A DNA stretch of 64,000 nucleotides from Asterias amurensis (lineage: Eukaryota; Echinodermata; Asteroidea; Forcipulatida; Asteriidae), in assembly GCF_032118995.1 (NCBI RefSeq), contig NC_092654.1, positions 7,634,284-7,698,283 of the forward strand, written 5' to 3'. Within the stretch, counting starts at the first letter, position 1. Every line of letters starts with the position of its first letter. Made by a program: the position numbers and the translations under genes. Below are positions 44,758-57,872 of the stretch, in pieces. Under the pieces are notes generated by a model, which saw only the letters and a list, made by a program, of their open reading frames with translations, ran no database searches and was not told the DNA's origin.

Positions 44758-45792
44758 AAATTAGCATTCCACCATGGTAGTCTTTCTGTACATGTGTAAC
44801 AAAGTTCATGGCGTTAATTGAAACCAGTAAATAAAACTCTTGAACAAATTTGTCATAGATATTGTATTTTTCTCAATAAAACAAATATAGTTAAAGTGGA
44901 CATAATCAAATCTTTCAGAAGAAACTACCAGAAGAGGTATTATTATTAAAGTAGGTTTGAATATGTTAGTCAGATCATTGAATATTCATGAGAATGTGGT
45001 CAAGTAGTCGGAGCCTGGACTTGCATATCTAGATGTGCACTCGACCAATGGCAAGAATGCAAGTTTCGAATCCCGCGTGCACCCGAGTAATGGAAGCCTG
45101 TGTTTTTAATTTTCACAGAACTCGGTATAAAATACTGAGTATGCAGTGCTTATAATACAAATCGGTTTAAGAGTTCAACCAAAATGATAAATTTTGTATC
45201 CCCGATGCAAATAATAGCGTTTATCAAACCATTGCGGTACCCGCTGCTAAAACATCGGATTTGAAGTACCTCAGCTGTACCGGTCAATCTCGGTGGTCTA
45301 GTTGATAAGAATGTCGTCGGGGAATCTCACCCGAGTAGATTACTCTGTTTGTTTGTTTGGTTGGGTGTTTTTTTTACAGAACTTGGGAAAGTACTAAGTA
45401 TACAGTGCCAACACACATCGGTGTAAGGGTAAAAGCAAACTTTTTATTATGTATTCCCCGATACAAATTTAATTAACGGCTTAGAAAATACTTTGGCTCA
45501 GCAATAGTGTTGCCGATACAGCCTAGGAAGCGGCAGCCAAGGGATCGTCTGTGGGGAAGTGACTTTTTATTTCAAACATCAGGTAATAGGCCACAAGTGA
45601 AACGGACTGAGCAGGTTTTAAGAAATTGGGTTGACGATGAAAAGTTAATTCTGCGGAATATGAACCAACGACCTCCGGATTAACGACCGGCACTCTACCA
45701 GCTGAGTTTACAACCCGTTATTGGTGGTCTCCACACAATAGCTCAATGTTTAAATATTATTTACATACATGCTCTATCTTTTAGTTATATAT

Positions 45793-45914
45793 TAGCCCAA
45801 TCTTTCGACTGGGCAGTAAAAAAATAGTCTATAGACTCATTAAGTTGTTCCTCTGCACGGAAATCTTTAGTAAAAGGCGAAAGATTTATGCGAATGCAGT
45901 GAAACCAGAGTGCA
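45793..45914 (-). ncRNA. U5: U5 snRNA gene, copy 15 (full length)
   Basis: Normal loop I and hairpin. The Sm region is CTATTTTTTTAC, one A shorter at the 5' side with seven T. Confidence 0.88.
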
Positions 45915-46324
45915 GAATAAGCATTTCACCATGGTAGTCTTTCTTTACATGTGTTATAAACTTCATGGCGTTAAAGGAAATCGGCAAACAGAACTCTGGA
46001 ACAAGTTATTCATACATGTTTACAAATTTTAATCTATTGCAAAGGTTGTATTTTTCTCAATCAAAATATATACTAAAAGTGGAATTATATCGATTAGACT
46101 AGAAGAAACTATCAAAAGGGTGATAATTAAAGTTGGTTTGAATATATTAGCGAGAAAATTGAATATTCATGAGAATGTGGTCAAGATGTGCGCTTTAGCA
46201 ATGGCAGGAAAACAAAATTCGAATCCCATGTACCCGAGTTACAAGCCTGTGTTTTTAATTTTCACAGAACTCGGTAAAATACTGAGTATATACAATGCTT
46301 AATATAAACCGTGTAAGGGTAAAA

Positions 46325-47985
46325 CAATGTATAGTTCGAAGACTCACCCCAAGCTAATTTGGCTGGTAATAGTGTTATCCGGCTTTGTTCCATTAGGGAA
46401 CTTGGAAATTAATTGATTTACTTAACCATTAATTGTACACGCAGTCACTGATTATGTGATGCCTCTGTGCAGTGTTAAGGACGTGTTAGACATTTTTGAT
46501 GTTCAAACGAAGAGCTGTGAACGTCCATTTTGTCAAGAAAACTGAACATTTTGTTTAAGATTGTATAGCTGCTATAGCCAAACGTAAATGACCACAAACA
46601 TACCACAGAATCTCTTTGTGATGCATGTTTATACAATTGAGAGTTATATTTTTATACTTGTAAGTTGCTTTGCTCTATTGTGTGCCTGTTGTTTTTCAAT
46701 CAACATCATTGTTCAGCGTGTAAAAAGTAATAAGAGAGCATTATTTTTTTCATATGATTATGAAATTTGCAAAATACACCCTTTTTTTTAAAGGCATGAA
46801 GTTCTCTGACAACACTGTTCCACAGTTCAAAAAATACAAAAACTTTCTTTTTTAATTATGTGATGCCTGTTTTATACAACTGGGAGTTATGTTGTCATAA
46901 GATGCTTTTATATTTTGTCCTGATATTTTGTCAGTCTTCATCATTGTTAAGCATGTAGAAAGTCATAAAAAGAGCATTATTTTACAACTTTAAAACTATA
47001 CAATCGCCAAAAAACATGAAGCTTCTGCCAACACTGTTCCCCAGTTCAACAAATACCAAAACAGTTTTTTGAAATTCCTACAGACCAGTATCTTTAAATC
47101 AATTTACAATTAACTGTACCTGTGTCAGGTGCACTTTTGGAAAGACCAAGGATGTATATTTACCATATTCAGTTGAAGGCAGGTAATATATTTGGTCTTT
47201 ACTAAGTGAAGCCTTCAACTTTGGGTAATTTTCAGAAAATAGCTAAATTAGGTGAAATATGGCAATTTTCTTATTTTTAATCGTTGTCATGGCAACCAAA
47301 GTGCAATGCACAAACTATGCTTTCTTTTTACACTTTGGTTGAAGGAATTAACATGTGCAAAGAGTAAACAAAATCCATTAAAACAAAAATTCATATTGTT
47401 TTATTATACAATTTGAAAATAAACACATTTTTTTCCAAAAAAGGACGAAGTTTATGGCAGCACTGCTCCCCAGTACAAAAAATACCAAAACTTTTTTTTT
47501 GAAATTCTTACAGACCAGTATCTTATCTTTCATGCCTGGAAGCAAAACTTTCCTAAATATGCCACTTTGGGACTTCTGACAATTTTAGCAACCCCCTGTA
47601 TTTCCCAAATTGACTTTTCCTCAAAACACCCCTTTTGGAAATAATGGAGTCTTCCATTCACAATTAACTGTACTTTTGTCAAACGCATTTTTGGAAAGAT
47701 TAAGGATGCATATTTATCATATCCAGCTGAGAGGTAGGTCCACTATTTGGTTTTTACACAGTGGAGCCCTCAACTTTGGCTAATTTTTACTCATGAAAAG
47801 AGCTAAATTAGGTAAAATATGGTAATTTTCTACTTTTGACCGTTGCCATGGCAACGAAGGTGTAAATGCAAAACTTACCCTTTATTTTTACATTTTGGTT
47901 GATGGCCTTCACTTGTGCAAAGTTTAAACGAAATCCATTTTTGAAAGTCTGCCACCACTTCTTTGATTTTTAGAGCAACCCAGTC
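46325..47985. repeat. Gamma segment, copy 3 (with the same internal deletion)
   Basis: Carries the 'tttaaatcaatttacaatt' junction near 47095, identical to copy 2, and is nearly identical to it elsewhere. Confidence 0.8.
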
Positions 47986-48060
47986 TTAAGTTGTTCCTCT
48001 GCACGGAAATCTTTAGTAAAAGGCGAAAGATTTATGAGAATGCAGTGAAACCCGAGTGCA
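47986..48060 (-). pseudogene. U5: U5 copy 16, 3' part missing at the gamma junction
   Basis: Normal loop I followed by the gamma border (CTTAAGACTGGGTTGC). No Sm site. Confidence 0.85.
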
Positions 48061-49109
48061 GAATAAGCATTCCACCATGGTAGTCTTTCGTTACATGTGT
48101 AACAAAGTTCATGGCGTACATTGAAACCAGTAAATAAAACTCTGGAACAAATTTGTCATAGATATTGTATTTTTCTCAATAAAAATATATAGTTAAAGTG
48201 GACATAATCAAATCTTTTAGAAGAAACTACCAGAAGAGGTATTATTATTAAAGTAGGTTTGAATATGTTAGTCAGATCATTGAATATTCATGAGAATGTG
48301 GTCAAGTAGTCGGAGCCTGGACTTGCATATCAAGATGTGCACTCGACCAATGGCAAGAATGCAAGTTTCGAATCCCGCGTGCGCCCGAGTAATGGAAGCC
48401 TGTGTTTTTAATTTTCACAGAACTCGGTAAAATACTGAGTATGCAGTGCTTATAATACAAATCGGTGTAAGAGTTCAACCAAAATGATAAATTTTGCATC
48501 CCCGATCCAAATAATAGCGTTTATCAAATCATTGCGGTACCCGCTGCTAAAACATCGGATTTGAATTGCCTCTATAGCTGTACCGGTCAATCTCGGTGGT
48601 CTAGTTGGTAAGAATGTCGTCAGGGAATCTCACCCGAGTAGATTACTCTGTTTGTTTGTTTGTTTGTTTGTTTGGTTGGTGTTTTTTTAACAGAACTTGG
48701 GAAAGTACTAAGTATACAGTGCCAACACACATCGGTGTAAGGGTAAAAGCAAACTTTTTATTATGTATTCCCCGATACAAATTTAATTAACGGCTTAGAA
48801 AATACTTTGGCTCAGCAATAGTGTTGCCGATACAGCCTAGGAAGCGGCAGACAAGGGATCGTCTGTGGTGAAGTGATTTTTTTATTTCAAACATCAGGTA
48901 ATATAAAGCCACAAGTGAAACGGACTGAGCAGGTTTTAAGAAATTGGGTTGACGATGAAAAGTTAATTCTGCGGGATATGAACCAACAACCTCCGGATTA
49001 ACGACCGGCACTCTACCAGCTGAGTTTACAACCCGTTATTGGTGGTCTCCACACAATAGCTCAATGTTTAAATATTATTTACATACATGCTCTATCTTTT
49101 ATTTATTTA

Positions 49110-49232
49110 TTAGCCCAACCTTTCGACTGGGCAGTAAAAAATTAGTCTATAGACTCGTTAAGTTGTTCCTCTGCACGGAAATCTTTAGTAAAGGGCGAAA
49201 GATTTATGCGAATGCAGTGAAACCAGAGTGCA
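49110..49232 (-). ncRNA. U5: U5 snRNA gene, copy 17 (full length, loop I substitution)
   Basis: Loop I is GCCCTTTAC instead of GCCTTTTAC, a change in the otherwise invariant exon-binding uridines. Sm site and hairpin are normal. Confidence 0.85.
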
Positions 49233-50301
49233 AGTTAAGTATTTCACCATGCTAGTCTTTCTTTACATGTGTTATAAACTTCATGGCGTTAATTGAAGTC
49301 AGTAAACAAAACTATTGAACGAATAATTATTCAACCATGTATATAAATTTCAGTCTATTACGAGGGTTGTTTTTTCTCAATCAAACAAGTTGTTTAAAGC
49401 GGAATTATATCAATTAGATTAGAAGAAACTATCAAAAGAGTTATTATTAAAGTAGGTGTGAATATATTACCGAGAATATTGAATATTCATGAGAATGTGG
49501 TCAAGTAGTCGGAGCCTGGACCAAAATTTAGATTCCTTTTCCCCCGATGCAAAATTAACGTCTTTTTAATCGTTGCGGTACCCGCTGCTAAAACATAAGA
49601 TTCAAACTGCCTCTCTATATTGCAAAGGTAGTTGGTTCGAATCCCAACCGTGTATTATTCCTGTCTTTGTTTTCCCCCCTAAGGAACTCGGAAAAGTACT
49701 GAGTACACAGTGCTTATAATACAAATCGAAAACGGGTAAAACCAAATTATACATTTTTTTTTATCCCCGATGCAAATTTAACATTTATCAAAAAGTGCGG
49801 TACCCGCTGCTAACACTTCGGATTTGAATTGCCTCTAGCTAGCTGTACCGGTCAATCTCGGTGGTCTATATGGTGAGACAATGCTTAAGAGTTACAAAGG
49901 TCGTGGGTTAGAATCCAACCCGAGTACATTACCCGGCTTTTTTTTTTACAGCACTTGGGAAAATACGAAGTACACAGTGCTTTACACACATCGGTGTAAC
50001 GGTTAAACCAAACTCTTTATTCTTTATCCTCCGATGGAAATTTATTAATAACTGCTCCAAAAATACCTGACTCTTTTTTCAAATATCAAATAACAAACCA
50101 TAAGGGAAACCGACTGGGTAATTTGTTTTTAAATCGGCTGAACAGAGAAAATTTACTCCAGCGGGATTTTAACCAACGACCTCCGGATTAACGTATCGGC
50201 GCTCTACCAACTCAGCTATACAGACCTTCATTGGCTATCTCAAAAACAAAGCTGCATATTGAAGCGTTATTTTAGTTCAAGTTCTATCTTTTAGTTATTT
50301 A

Positions 50302-50423
50302 CTAGCCCAGTCTTTCGACAGGGCAGCGAAAAATTAGTCTATAGACTCATTAATTTGTTCCTCTGCACGGAAATCTTTAGTAAAAGGCGAAAGATTTATG
50401 CGACTGCAGTGAAACCAGAGTGC
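50302..50423 (-). ncRNA. U5: U5 snRNA gene, copy 18 (full length)
   Basis: Normal loop I, Sm site AATTTTTCGC, hairpin GCCCTGTCGAAAGACTGGGC. The 5' end reads AAGCACTCTGG. Confidence 0.88.
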
Positions 50424-51432
50424 TTGTTGAGTAGTTCACCATGGTAGTCTTTCTTTACATGTGTTATAAACTTCATGGCGTTAAAGGAAACAGGCAAACA
50501 GAACTCTGGAACAAGTTATTCATACATGTTTACAAATTTTAATCTATTGCAAAGGTTGTATTTTTCTCAATCAAAAAATATACTCAAAGTGGAATTATAT
50601 CGATTAGACTAGAAGAAACTATCAAAAGGGTGATAATTAAAGTAGGTTTGAATATATTAGCGAGACAATTGAATATTCATGAGAATGTGGTCAAAATCTG
50701 CGCTTTAGCAATGGCAGGAAAACAAAATTCGAATCCCATGTACCCGAGTTACAAGCCTGTGTTTTTAATTTTCATAGAACTCGGTAAAATACTGAGTATA
50801 CAATGCTTAATACAAACCGTGTAAGGGTAAAACCGAATTATAATGTTGTTTTATCTCCTCGATTAACGTTTATCAAATCATTGCGGTACCCGCTGCTAAA
50901 ACATCGAATTTGAATTGCCTCTAGATGTACCCGGCAATCTCGGTGGTCTAGTTGGTAAAACACTGATTTAGGGGTTACAGGGGTCGTTGGTAAGAATCCA
51001 TCCCGAGTGAGCTACTCATCAGTTTTTCTTTTACAGAACGTTGGAAAGTAGGCTAGTATACAGTGCTAATGCACAACGGTGTGAGAGTAAAACCAAACTT
51101 TTTATTCTTAATCCCCAAGTACAAACTTAATTAACTGCTTAGTAGAAAACACATTGACTTAGCACAAAAAAAATGTTTGCGATACAAACTTGGAAGCGGC
51201 AGCCAATGGATCGTCTTCAGGGGAAATTACCCTTTTATTATATCAAGTCATAAACCACAAGGGAAACCGACTGGGTAAACTTTTAATACTCCCGCGGGAT
51301 TTGAACCAACGACCTCCGGATTAACGTATCGGCGCTCACCAACTGAGCTATATAGCTCTATATCGGTGGCCTCCATACAATAGCTCAATTAAATTTGTAT
51401 TACATTACATATTCTATCTTTTAATTACTCAT

Positions 51433-51560
51433 TTGCCCCGTCTTTCGACTGGGCAGGCAGAAAAATTAGTATTTATTAAGGTTATTTGAGTTGTTCCACT
51501 GTATGCACAAACATCTAAAGGGGAAAGATCTTTGCGAACGCAGTGAAACCAAGGTCATAC
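51433..51560 (-). ncRNA. V-type U5 variant, copy 19 (short loop form)
   Basis: Loop TTTCCCCTTTAG as in copy 13; stem I pairs; Sm site AATTTTTCTGCC; terminal arm GGGGC. Confidence 0.7.
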
Positions 51561-52303
51561 AGAACAAGTGTTTCACCATGGTAGTCTTTGTGTACATGTG
51601 TAATAAACTTCATGGCGTTAAACGAAATCAGTAAACAAAACGCTGGGGGGAAAAATCATACGTTTATTTAAATTTTAGTCTATTGCAATGGTTGTATTTT
51701 TCACAACTTAGAAATGATTTTTAACTGGAATTATATCAAATAATATAGAAGAAACTATCAAAATAAGTTATTATTAAAAGTAGGTTTTAATATTAGCGAG
51801 ATTATTGAATATTCATGAGAAGGTGGTGCAAATAGTCGGAGCCTGGACTTATTTCAATCTCTAGATGTGCCTTCAGGGGGTCCTTGAACAAGGGCAAGAA
51901 TACAAGGTTCGAATCCCATCTGTGTGATTTGTATACACAGAACTAGGGAAAGTACTGAGTATGCAGTGCTTAACACACATTGGTATAAGGACAAAACCAA
52001 AATTGATATTCTTTATCCCCCGATGCAAACTTAATTAACTGCTTAGAAAATACCTTGGCTTGGCTACGCAAACAAATGTTTGCGATACAACCTAGGAAGC
52101 GGCAGCCAAGTAACCAAGTTTTTTAGAATATTGGGTTAAACAAAGAAAAGTAACTTCTGTGGGATTTGAACCAACGAGCTCCGGATTAACGCACCGTCAC
52201 TCTAATAACTGGGCTATCAACCCGTTATTAGTGGTCTCCACACAATAGCTCAACGTTTAGTCTTTAGTAAGTCATATACATCTTCTATCTTTTATTTGTT
52301 CAT

Positions 52304-52425
52304 TAGCCCAATCTTCCGAATGGGCAGTGAAAAATTAGTCTATAGACTCATTAAGTTGTTCTTCTGCACGGAAATCTTTAGTAAAAGGCGAAAGATTTAT
52401 GCGAATGCAGTGAAACCAGAGTGCA
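52304..52425 (-). ncRNA. U5: U5 snRNA gene, copy 20 (full length)
   Basis: Normal loop I; Sm site AATTTTTCAC; hairpin GCCCATTCGGAAGATTGGGC. Stem I has one change (GCAGAAGAAC). Confidence 0.88.
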
Positions 52426-52833
52426 GAATAAGCATTTCACCATGGTAGTTTTTCTTTACATGTGTTATAAACTTCATGGCGTTAAAGGAAATCGGCAAAC
52501 AGAACTCTGGAACAAGTTAGTCATACATGTTTACAAATTTTAATCTATTGCAAAGGTTGTATTTTTCTCAATCAAAATATATACTAAATGTGGAATTATA
52601 TCGATTAGACTAGAAGAAACTATCAAAAGGGTGATAATTAAAGTAGGTTTGAATATATTAGCGAGAAAATTGAATATTCATGAGAATGTGGTCAAGATGT
52701 GCGCTTTAGCAATGGCAGGAAAACAAAATTCGAATCCCATGTACCCGAGTTACAAGCTTGTGTTTTTAATTTTCACAGAACTCGGTAAAATACTGAGTAT
52801 ACAATGCTTAATACAAACCGTGTAAGGGTAAAA

Positions 52834-54620
52834 CAATGTATAGTTCGAAGACTCACCCCAAGCTAATTCGGCTGGTAATAGTGTTATCCGGCTATGTTCC
52901 ATTAGGGAACTTGGAAATTAATTGATTTACTTAACCATTAATTGTACACGCAGTCACTGATTATGTGATGCCTCTGTGCAGTGTTAAGGACGTGTTAGAC
53001 ATTTTTGATGTTCAAACGAAGAGCTGTGAACGTCCATTTTGTCAAGAAAATTGAACATTTTGTTTAAGACTGTATAGCTGCTATAGCCAAACGTAAATGA
53101 CCACAAACATACCACAGAATCTCTTTGTGATGCATGTTTATACAATTGAGAGTTATATTTTTATACTTGTAAGTTGCTTTGCTCTATTGTGTGCCTGTTT
53201 TTTTTTCAATCAACATCATTGTTCAGCGTGTAAAAAGTAATAAGAGAGCATTATTTTTTTCATATGATTATGAAATTTGCAAAATACACCCTTTTTTTTA
53301 AAGGCATGAAGTTCTCTGGCAACACTGTTCCACAGTTCAAAAAATACAAAAACTTTCTTTTTTAATTATGTGATGCCTGTTTTATACAACTGGGAGTTAT
53401 GTTGTCATAAGATGCTTTTATATTTTGTTCTGATATTTTGTCAGTCTTCATCATTGTTAAGCATGTAGAAAGTCATAAAAAGAGCATTATTTTACAACTT
53501 TAAAACTATACAATCGCCAAAAAACATGAAGCTTCTGCCAACACCGTTCCCCAGTTCAACAAATACCAAAACAGTTTTTTGAAATTCCTACAGACCAGTA
53601 TCTTTAAATCTTTCAAGCCTGGTAGCCCAACTATCCTAAATATGCTACTTTCGGACTTCTGACAAACTTAGCAACCCCCTCTATTTCCCAAATTCAACTT
53701 TGTTCAAAACATCCCTTTTTGAAATAATGGATTATTCCATTTACAATTGACTGTACCTGTGTCAGGTGCACTTTTGGAAAGACCAAGGATGTATATTTAC
53801 CATATTCAGTTGAAGACAGGTAATATATTTGGTCTTTACTTAGTGAAGCCTTCAACTTTGGGTAATTTTCAGAAAATAGCTAAATTAGGTGAAATATGGC
53901 AATTTTCTTATTTTTAACCGTTGTCATGACAACCAAAGTGCAATGCACAAACTATGCTTTCTTTTTACACTTTGGTTGAAGGAATTAACATGTGCAAAGA
54001 GTAAACAAAATCCATTAAAACAAAAATTCATATTTTTTTATTATACAATTTGAAAATAAACACATTTTTTTCCAAAAAAGGACGAAGTTTATGGCAGCAC
54101 TGCTCCCCAGTACAAAAATACCCAAGGTTTTTTTTTGAAATTCTTACAGACCAGTATCTTATCTTTCATGCCTGGAAGCAAAACTTTCCTAAATATGCCA
54201 CTTTGGGACTTCTGACAATTTTAGCAACCCCCTGTATTTCCCAAATTGACTTTTCCTCAAACAGCCCTTTTGGAAATAATGGAATCTTCCATTCACAATT
54301 AACTGTACTTTTTGTCAAACGTATTGTTGGAAAGATTAAGGATGCATATTTATCATATCCAGCTGAGAGGTAGGTCCACTATTTGGTTTTTACACAGTGG
54401 AGCCCTCAACTTTGGGTAATTTTTACTCATGAAAAGAGCTAAATTAGGTAAAATATGGTAATTTTCTACTTTTGACCGTTGCCATGGCAACGAAGGTGTA
54501 AATGCAAAACTTACCCTTTATTTTTACATTTTGGTTGATGGCCTTCACTTGTGCAAAGTTTAAACGAAATCCATTTTTGAAAGTCTGCCACCACTTCTTT
54601 GATTTTTAGAGAAACCCAGT
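52834..54620. repeat. Gamma segment, copy 4 (undeleted)
   Basis: Has the segment 'tttcaagcctggtagcccaa' that copies 2 and 3 lack, so it groups with copy 1. Confidence 0.8.
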
Positions 54621-54696
54621 CTTAAGTTGTTCCTCTGCACGGAAATCTTTAGTAACAGGCGAAAGATTTATGCGAATGCAGTGAAACCCAAGTGCA
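54621..54696 (-). pseudogene. U5: U5 copy 21, truncated and loop I mutated
   Basis: At the gamma junction like copies 3, 10 and 16. Its loop reads GCCTGTTAC, so it differs from a functional copy in two independent ways. Confidence 0.85.
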
Positions 54697-55742
54697 GAAT
54701 AAGCATTCCACCATGGTAGTCTTTCGTTACATGTGTAACAAAGTTCATGGCGTTAATTGAAACCAGTAAATAAAACTCTGGAACAAATTTGTCATAGATA
54801 TTGTATTTTTCTCAATAAAAAAATATAATTAAAGTGGACATAATCAAATCTTTTAGAAGAAACAACCGGAAGAGGTATTATTATTAAAGTAGGTTTTAAT
54901 ATGTTAGTCAGATCATTGAATATTCATGAGAATGTGGTCAAGTAGTCGGAGCCTGGACTTGCGTATCTAGATGTGCACTCGACCAATGGCAAGAATGCAA
55001 GTTTCGAATCCCGCGTGCACCCGAGTAATGGAAGCCTGTGTTTTTAATTTTCACAGAACTCGGTACAAAATACTGAGTATACAGTGCTTATAATACAAAT
55101 CGGTGTAAGAGTTCAACCAAAATGATAAATTTTGTATCCCCGATGCAAATAATAGCGTTTATCAAATCATTGCGGTACCCGCTGCTAAAACATCGGATTT
55201 GAATTACCTCAGCTGTACCGGTCAATCTCGGTGGTCTAGTTGGTAAGAATGTCGTCGGGGAATCTCACCCGAGTAGATTACTCTGTTTGTTTGTTTGTTT
55301 GGTTGTTTTTTTTTTGTTTTTTTTTACAGAACTTGGGAAAGTACTAAGTATACAGTGCCAACACACATCGGTGTAAGGGTAAAAGCAAACTTTTTATTAT
55401 GTATTCCCCGATACAAATTTAATTAACGGCTTAGAAAATACTTTGGCTCAGCAATAGTGTTGCAGATACAGCCTAGGAAGCGGCAGCCAAGGGATCGTTT
55501 GTGGGGAAGTGACTTTTTATTTCAAACATCAGGTAATAGGCCACAAGTGAAACGGACTGAGCAGGTTTTAAAAAATTGGGTTGACGATGAAAAGTTAATT
55601 CTGCGGAATATGAACCAACGACCTCCGGATTAACGACCGGCACTCTACCAGCTGAGTTTACAACCCGTTATTGGTGGTCTCCACACAATAGCTCAATGTT
55701 TAAATATTATTTACATACATACTCTATCTTTTAGTTATTTAT

Positions 55743-55864
55743 TAGCCCAATCTTTCGACTGGGCAGTAAAAAATTAGTCTATAGACTCATTAAGTTGTTC
55801 CTCTGCACGGAACTCTTTAGTAAAAGGCGAAAGATTTATGCGACTGCAGTGAAACCAGAGTGCA
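55743..55864 (-). ncRNA. U5: U5 snRNA gene, copy 22 (full length)
   Basis: Normal loop I, Sm site AATTTTTTAC and hairpin. One change in the loop-I stem (AAAGAGTT for AAAGATTT). Confidence 0.87.
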
Positions 55865-56385
55865 GATTACATATTTCACCATGGTAGTCTTTCTTTACAT
55901 GTGTTATAAACTTCATGGCGTTAAAGGAAATCGGCAAACAGAACTCTGGAACAAGTTATTCATACATGCTTACAAATTTTAATCTATTGCAAAGGTTGTA
56001 TTTTTCTCAATCAAAAATTATACTAAAAGTGGAATTATATCGATTAGACTAGAAGAAACTATCAAAAGGGTGATAATTAAAGTAGGTTTGAATATATTAG
56101 CGAGAAAATTGAATATTCATGAGAATGTGGTCAAGATGTGCGCTTTAGCAATGGCAGGAAAACAAAATTCGAATCCCATGTACCCGAGTTACAAGCCTGT
56201 GTTTTTAATTTTCACAGAACTCGGTAAAATACTGAGTATACAATGCTTAATACAAACCGTGTAAGGGTAAAACCGAATCATAGAATTATAATGTTGTTTT
56301 ATCTCCTCGATTAACGTTTATCAAATCATTGCGGTACCCGCTGCTATAACATCGGATTTGAATTGCCTCTAGCTGTACCGGGCAA

Positions 56386-56456
56386 TCTCGGTGGTCTAGT
56401 TGGTAAGACACTGCTTTAGGGGTTACAGGGGTCGTTGGTTAGAATCCATCCCGAGT
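56386..56456 (+). repeat. tRNA-Glu-like module, representative beta copy
   Basis: 'CGGTGGTCTAGTTGGTAAGA' equals the 5' part of tRNA-Glu with a perfect A box, and GGTTAGAATCC is a B box with one mismatch. CTCGG and CCGAG at the two ends can still pair as part of an acceptor stem. In alpha blocks (e.g. 26691-26741) the anticodon arm is deleted. In delta blocks (e.g. 60811-60882) the T arm is GTGGGTTAGAATCC. Confidence 0.7.
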
Positions 56457-56740
56457 GAGCTACTCAGTTTTTCTTTTACAGAACGTTGGAAAGTAGGCTA
56501 GTATACAGTGCTAATGCACAACGGTGTGAGAGTAAAACCAAACTTTTTATTCTTAATCCCCAAATACAAATTTAATTAACTGCTTAGTAGAAAACACCTT
56601 GACTTAGCAAACACTGAAAATGTTTGCGATACAAACTTTGAAGCGGCAGCCAATGGATCGTCTTCAGGGGAAATTACCCTTTTATTATATCAAGTCATAA
56701 ACCACAAGGGAAATCGACTGGGTAAACTTTTAATACTCCC

Positions 56741-56799
56741 GCGGGATTTGAACCAACGACCTCCGGATTAACGTATCGTCGCTCACCAACTGAGCTATA
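56741..56799 (-). repeat. tRNA-Lys-like module on the minus strand, representative copy
   Basis: On the minus strand TAGCTCAGTTGGTGAGCG (A box) and GGTTCAAATCCCGC (B box) with CGTTAATCC in the anticodon region, matching tRNA-Lys in layout. It occurs once per block, about 150 bp beyond the next U5 3' end and in the same direction as U5. Alpha form at 27064-27125; V form ('TAGCCCAGTTATTAGAG') at 31356-31424. Confidence 0.7.
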
Positions 56800-56880
56800 A
56801 AGCTCTATATCGGTGGCCTCCATACAATAGCTCAATTAAATGTGTATTACATTACATATTCTATCTTTTGTTTTATTCAT

Positions 56881-57006
56881 TTGCCCTATCTTTCGACTGG
56901 GCAGGGAAAAATTAGTATTTATTAAGGGTGTTTGAGTTGTTCCACTGTATGCACAAATATCTAAAGGGGAAAGATCTTTGCGAACGCAGTGAAACCAAGG
57001 TCATAC
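56881..57006 (-). ncRNA. V-type U5 variant, copy 23 (short loop form)
   Basis: Loop as in copies 13 and 19; Sm site AATTTTTCCC; hairpin GCCCAGTCGAAAGATAGGGC. Confidence 0.7.
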
Positions 57007-57751
57007 AGAAGAATTGTTTCACCGTGGTAATCTTTGTGTACATGTGTAATAAACTTCATGGCGTTAATTGAAATCAGTAAACAAAACGCTGGGGAAAAAA
57101 AATCATATATTTATTTAAACTTTAGTCTATTGCAATGGTTGTATTTTTCTCAACCTAGAAATGATTTTTAACTGGAATTATATCAAATATTATAGAAGAA
57201 ACTATCAAACTAAGTTATTATTAAAAGTAGGTTTTAATATTAGCGAGATTATTGAATATTAACGAGAATGTGGTCAAGTAGTCGGAGCCTGGACTTATTT
57301 CAATCTCTAGATGTGCCTTCAGGGGGTCCTTGAACAAGGGCAAGAATACAAGGTTCGAATCCCATCTGTGTGATTTGTATTCACAGAACTAGGGAAAGTA
57401 CTGAGTATGCAGTGCTTAACACACATCGGTATAAGGACAAAACCAAAATTGATATTCTTTATCCCCCGATGCAAACCTAATTAACTGCTTAGAAAATACA
57501 TTGGCTTGGCTACGCAAACAAATGTTTGCGATACAACCTTGGAAGCGGCAGCCAAGTAACCAATTTTTTTTTAGAATATCGGGTTAAACAAAAAAAAGTA
57601 ACTGCTGTGGGATTTGAACCAACTAGCTCCGGATTAACGCACCGTCACTCTAATAACTGGGCTATCAACCCGTTATTAGTGGTCTCCACACATTAGCTCA
57701 ATGTTTAGGCTAATATAATTTATATACATCTTCTATCTTTTATTTGTTCAT

Positions 57752-57872
57752 TAGCCCAGTCTTCCAAATGGGCAGTGAAATTTAGTCTGTAGACTCATTA
57801 AGTTGTTCCTCTGCACGGAAATCTTTAGTAAAAGGCGAAAGATTTATGCGAATGAAGTGAAACCAGAGTGCA
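57752..57872 (-). pseudogene. U5: U5 copy 24, decayed Sm site
   Basis: Loop I is normal, but the Sm region is AAATTTCAC (only three T) and stem I has TTCA for TGCA. Probably inactive. Confidence 0.75.
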
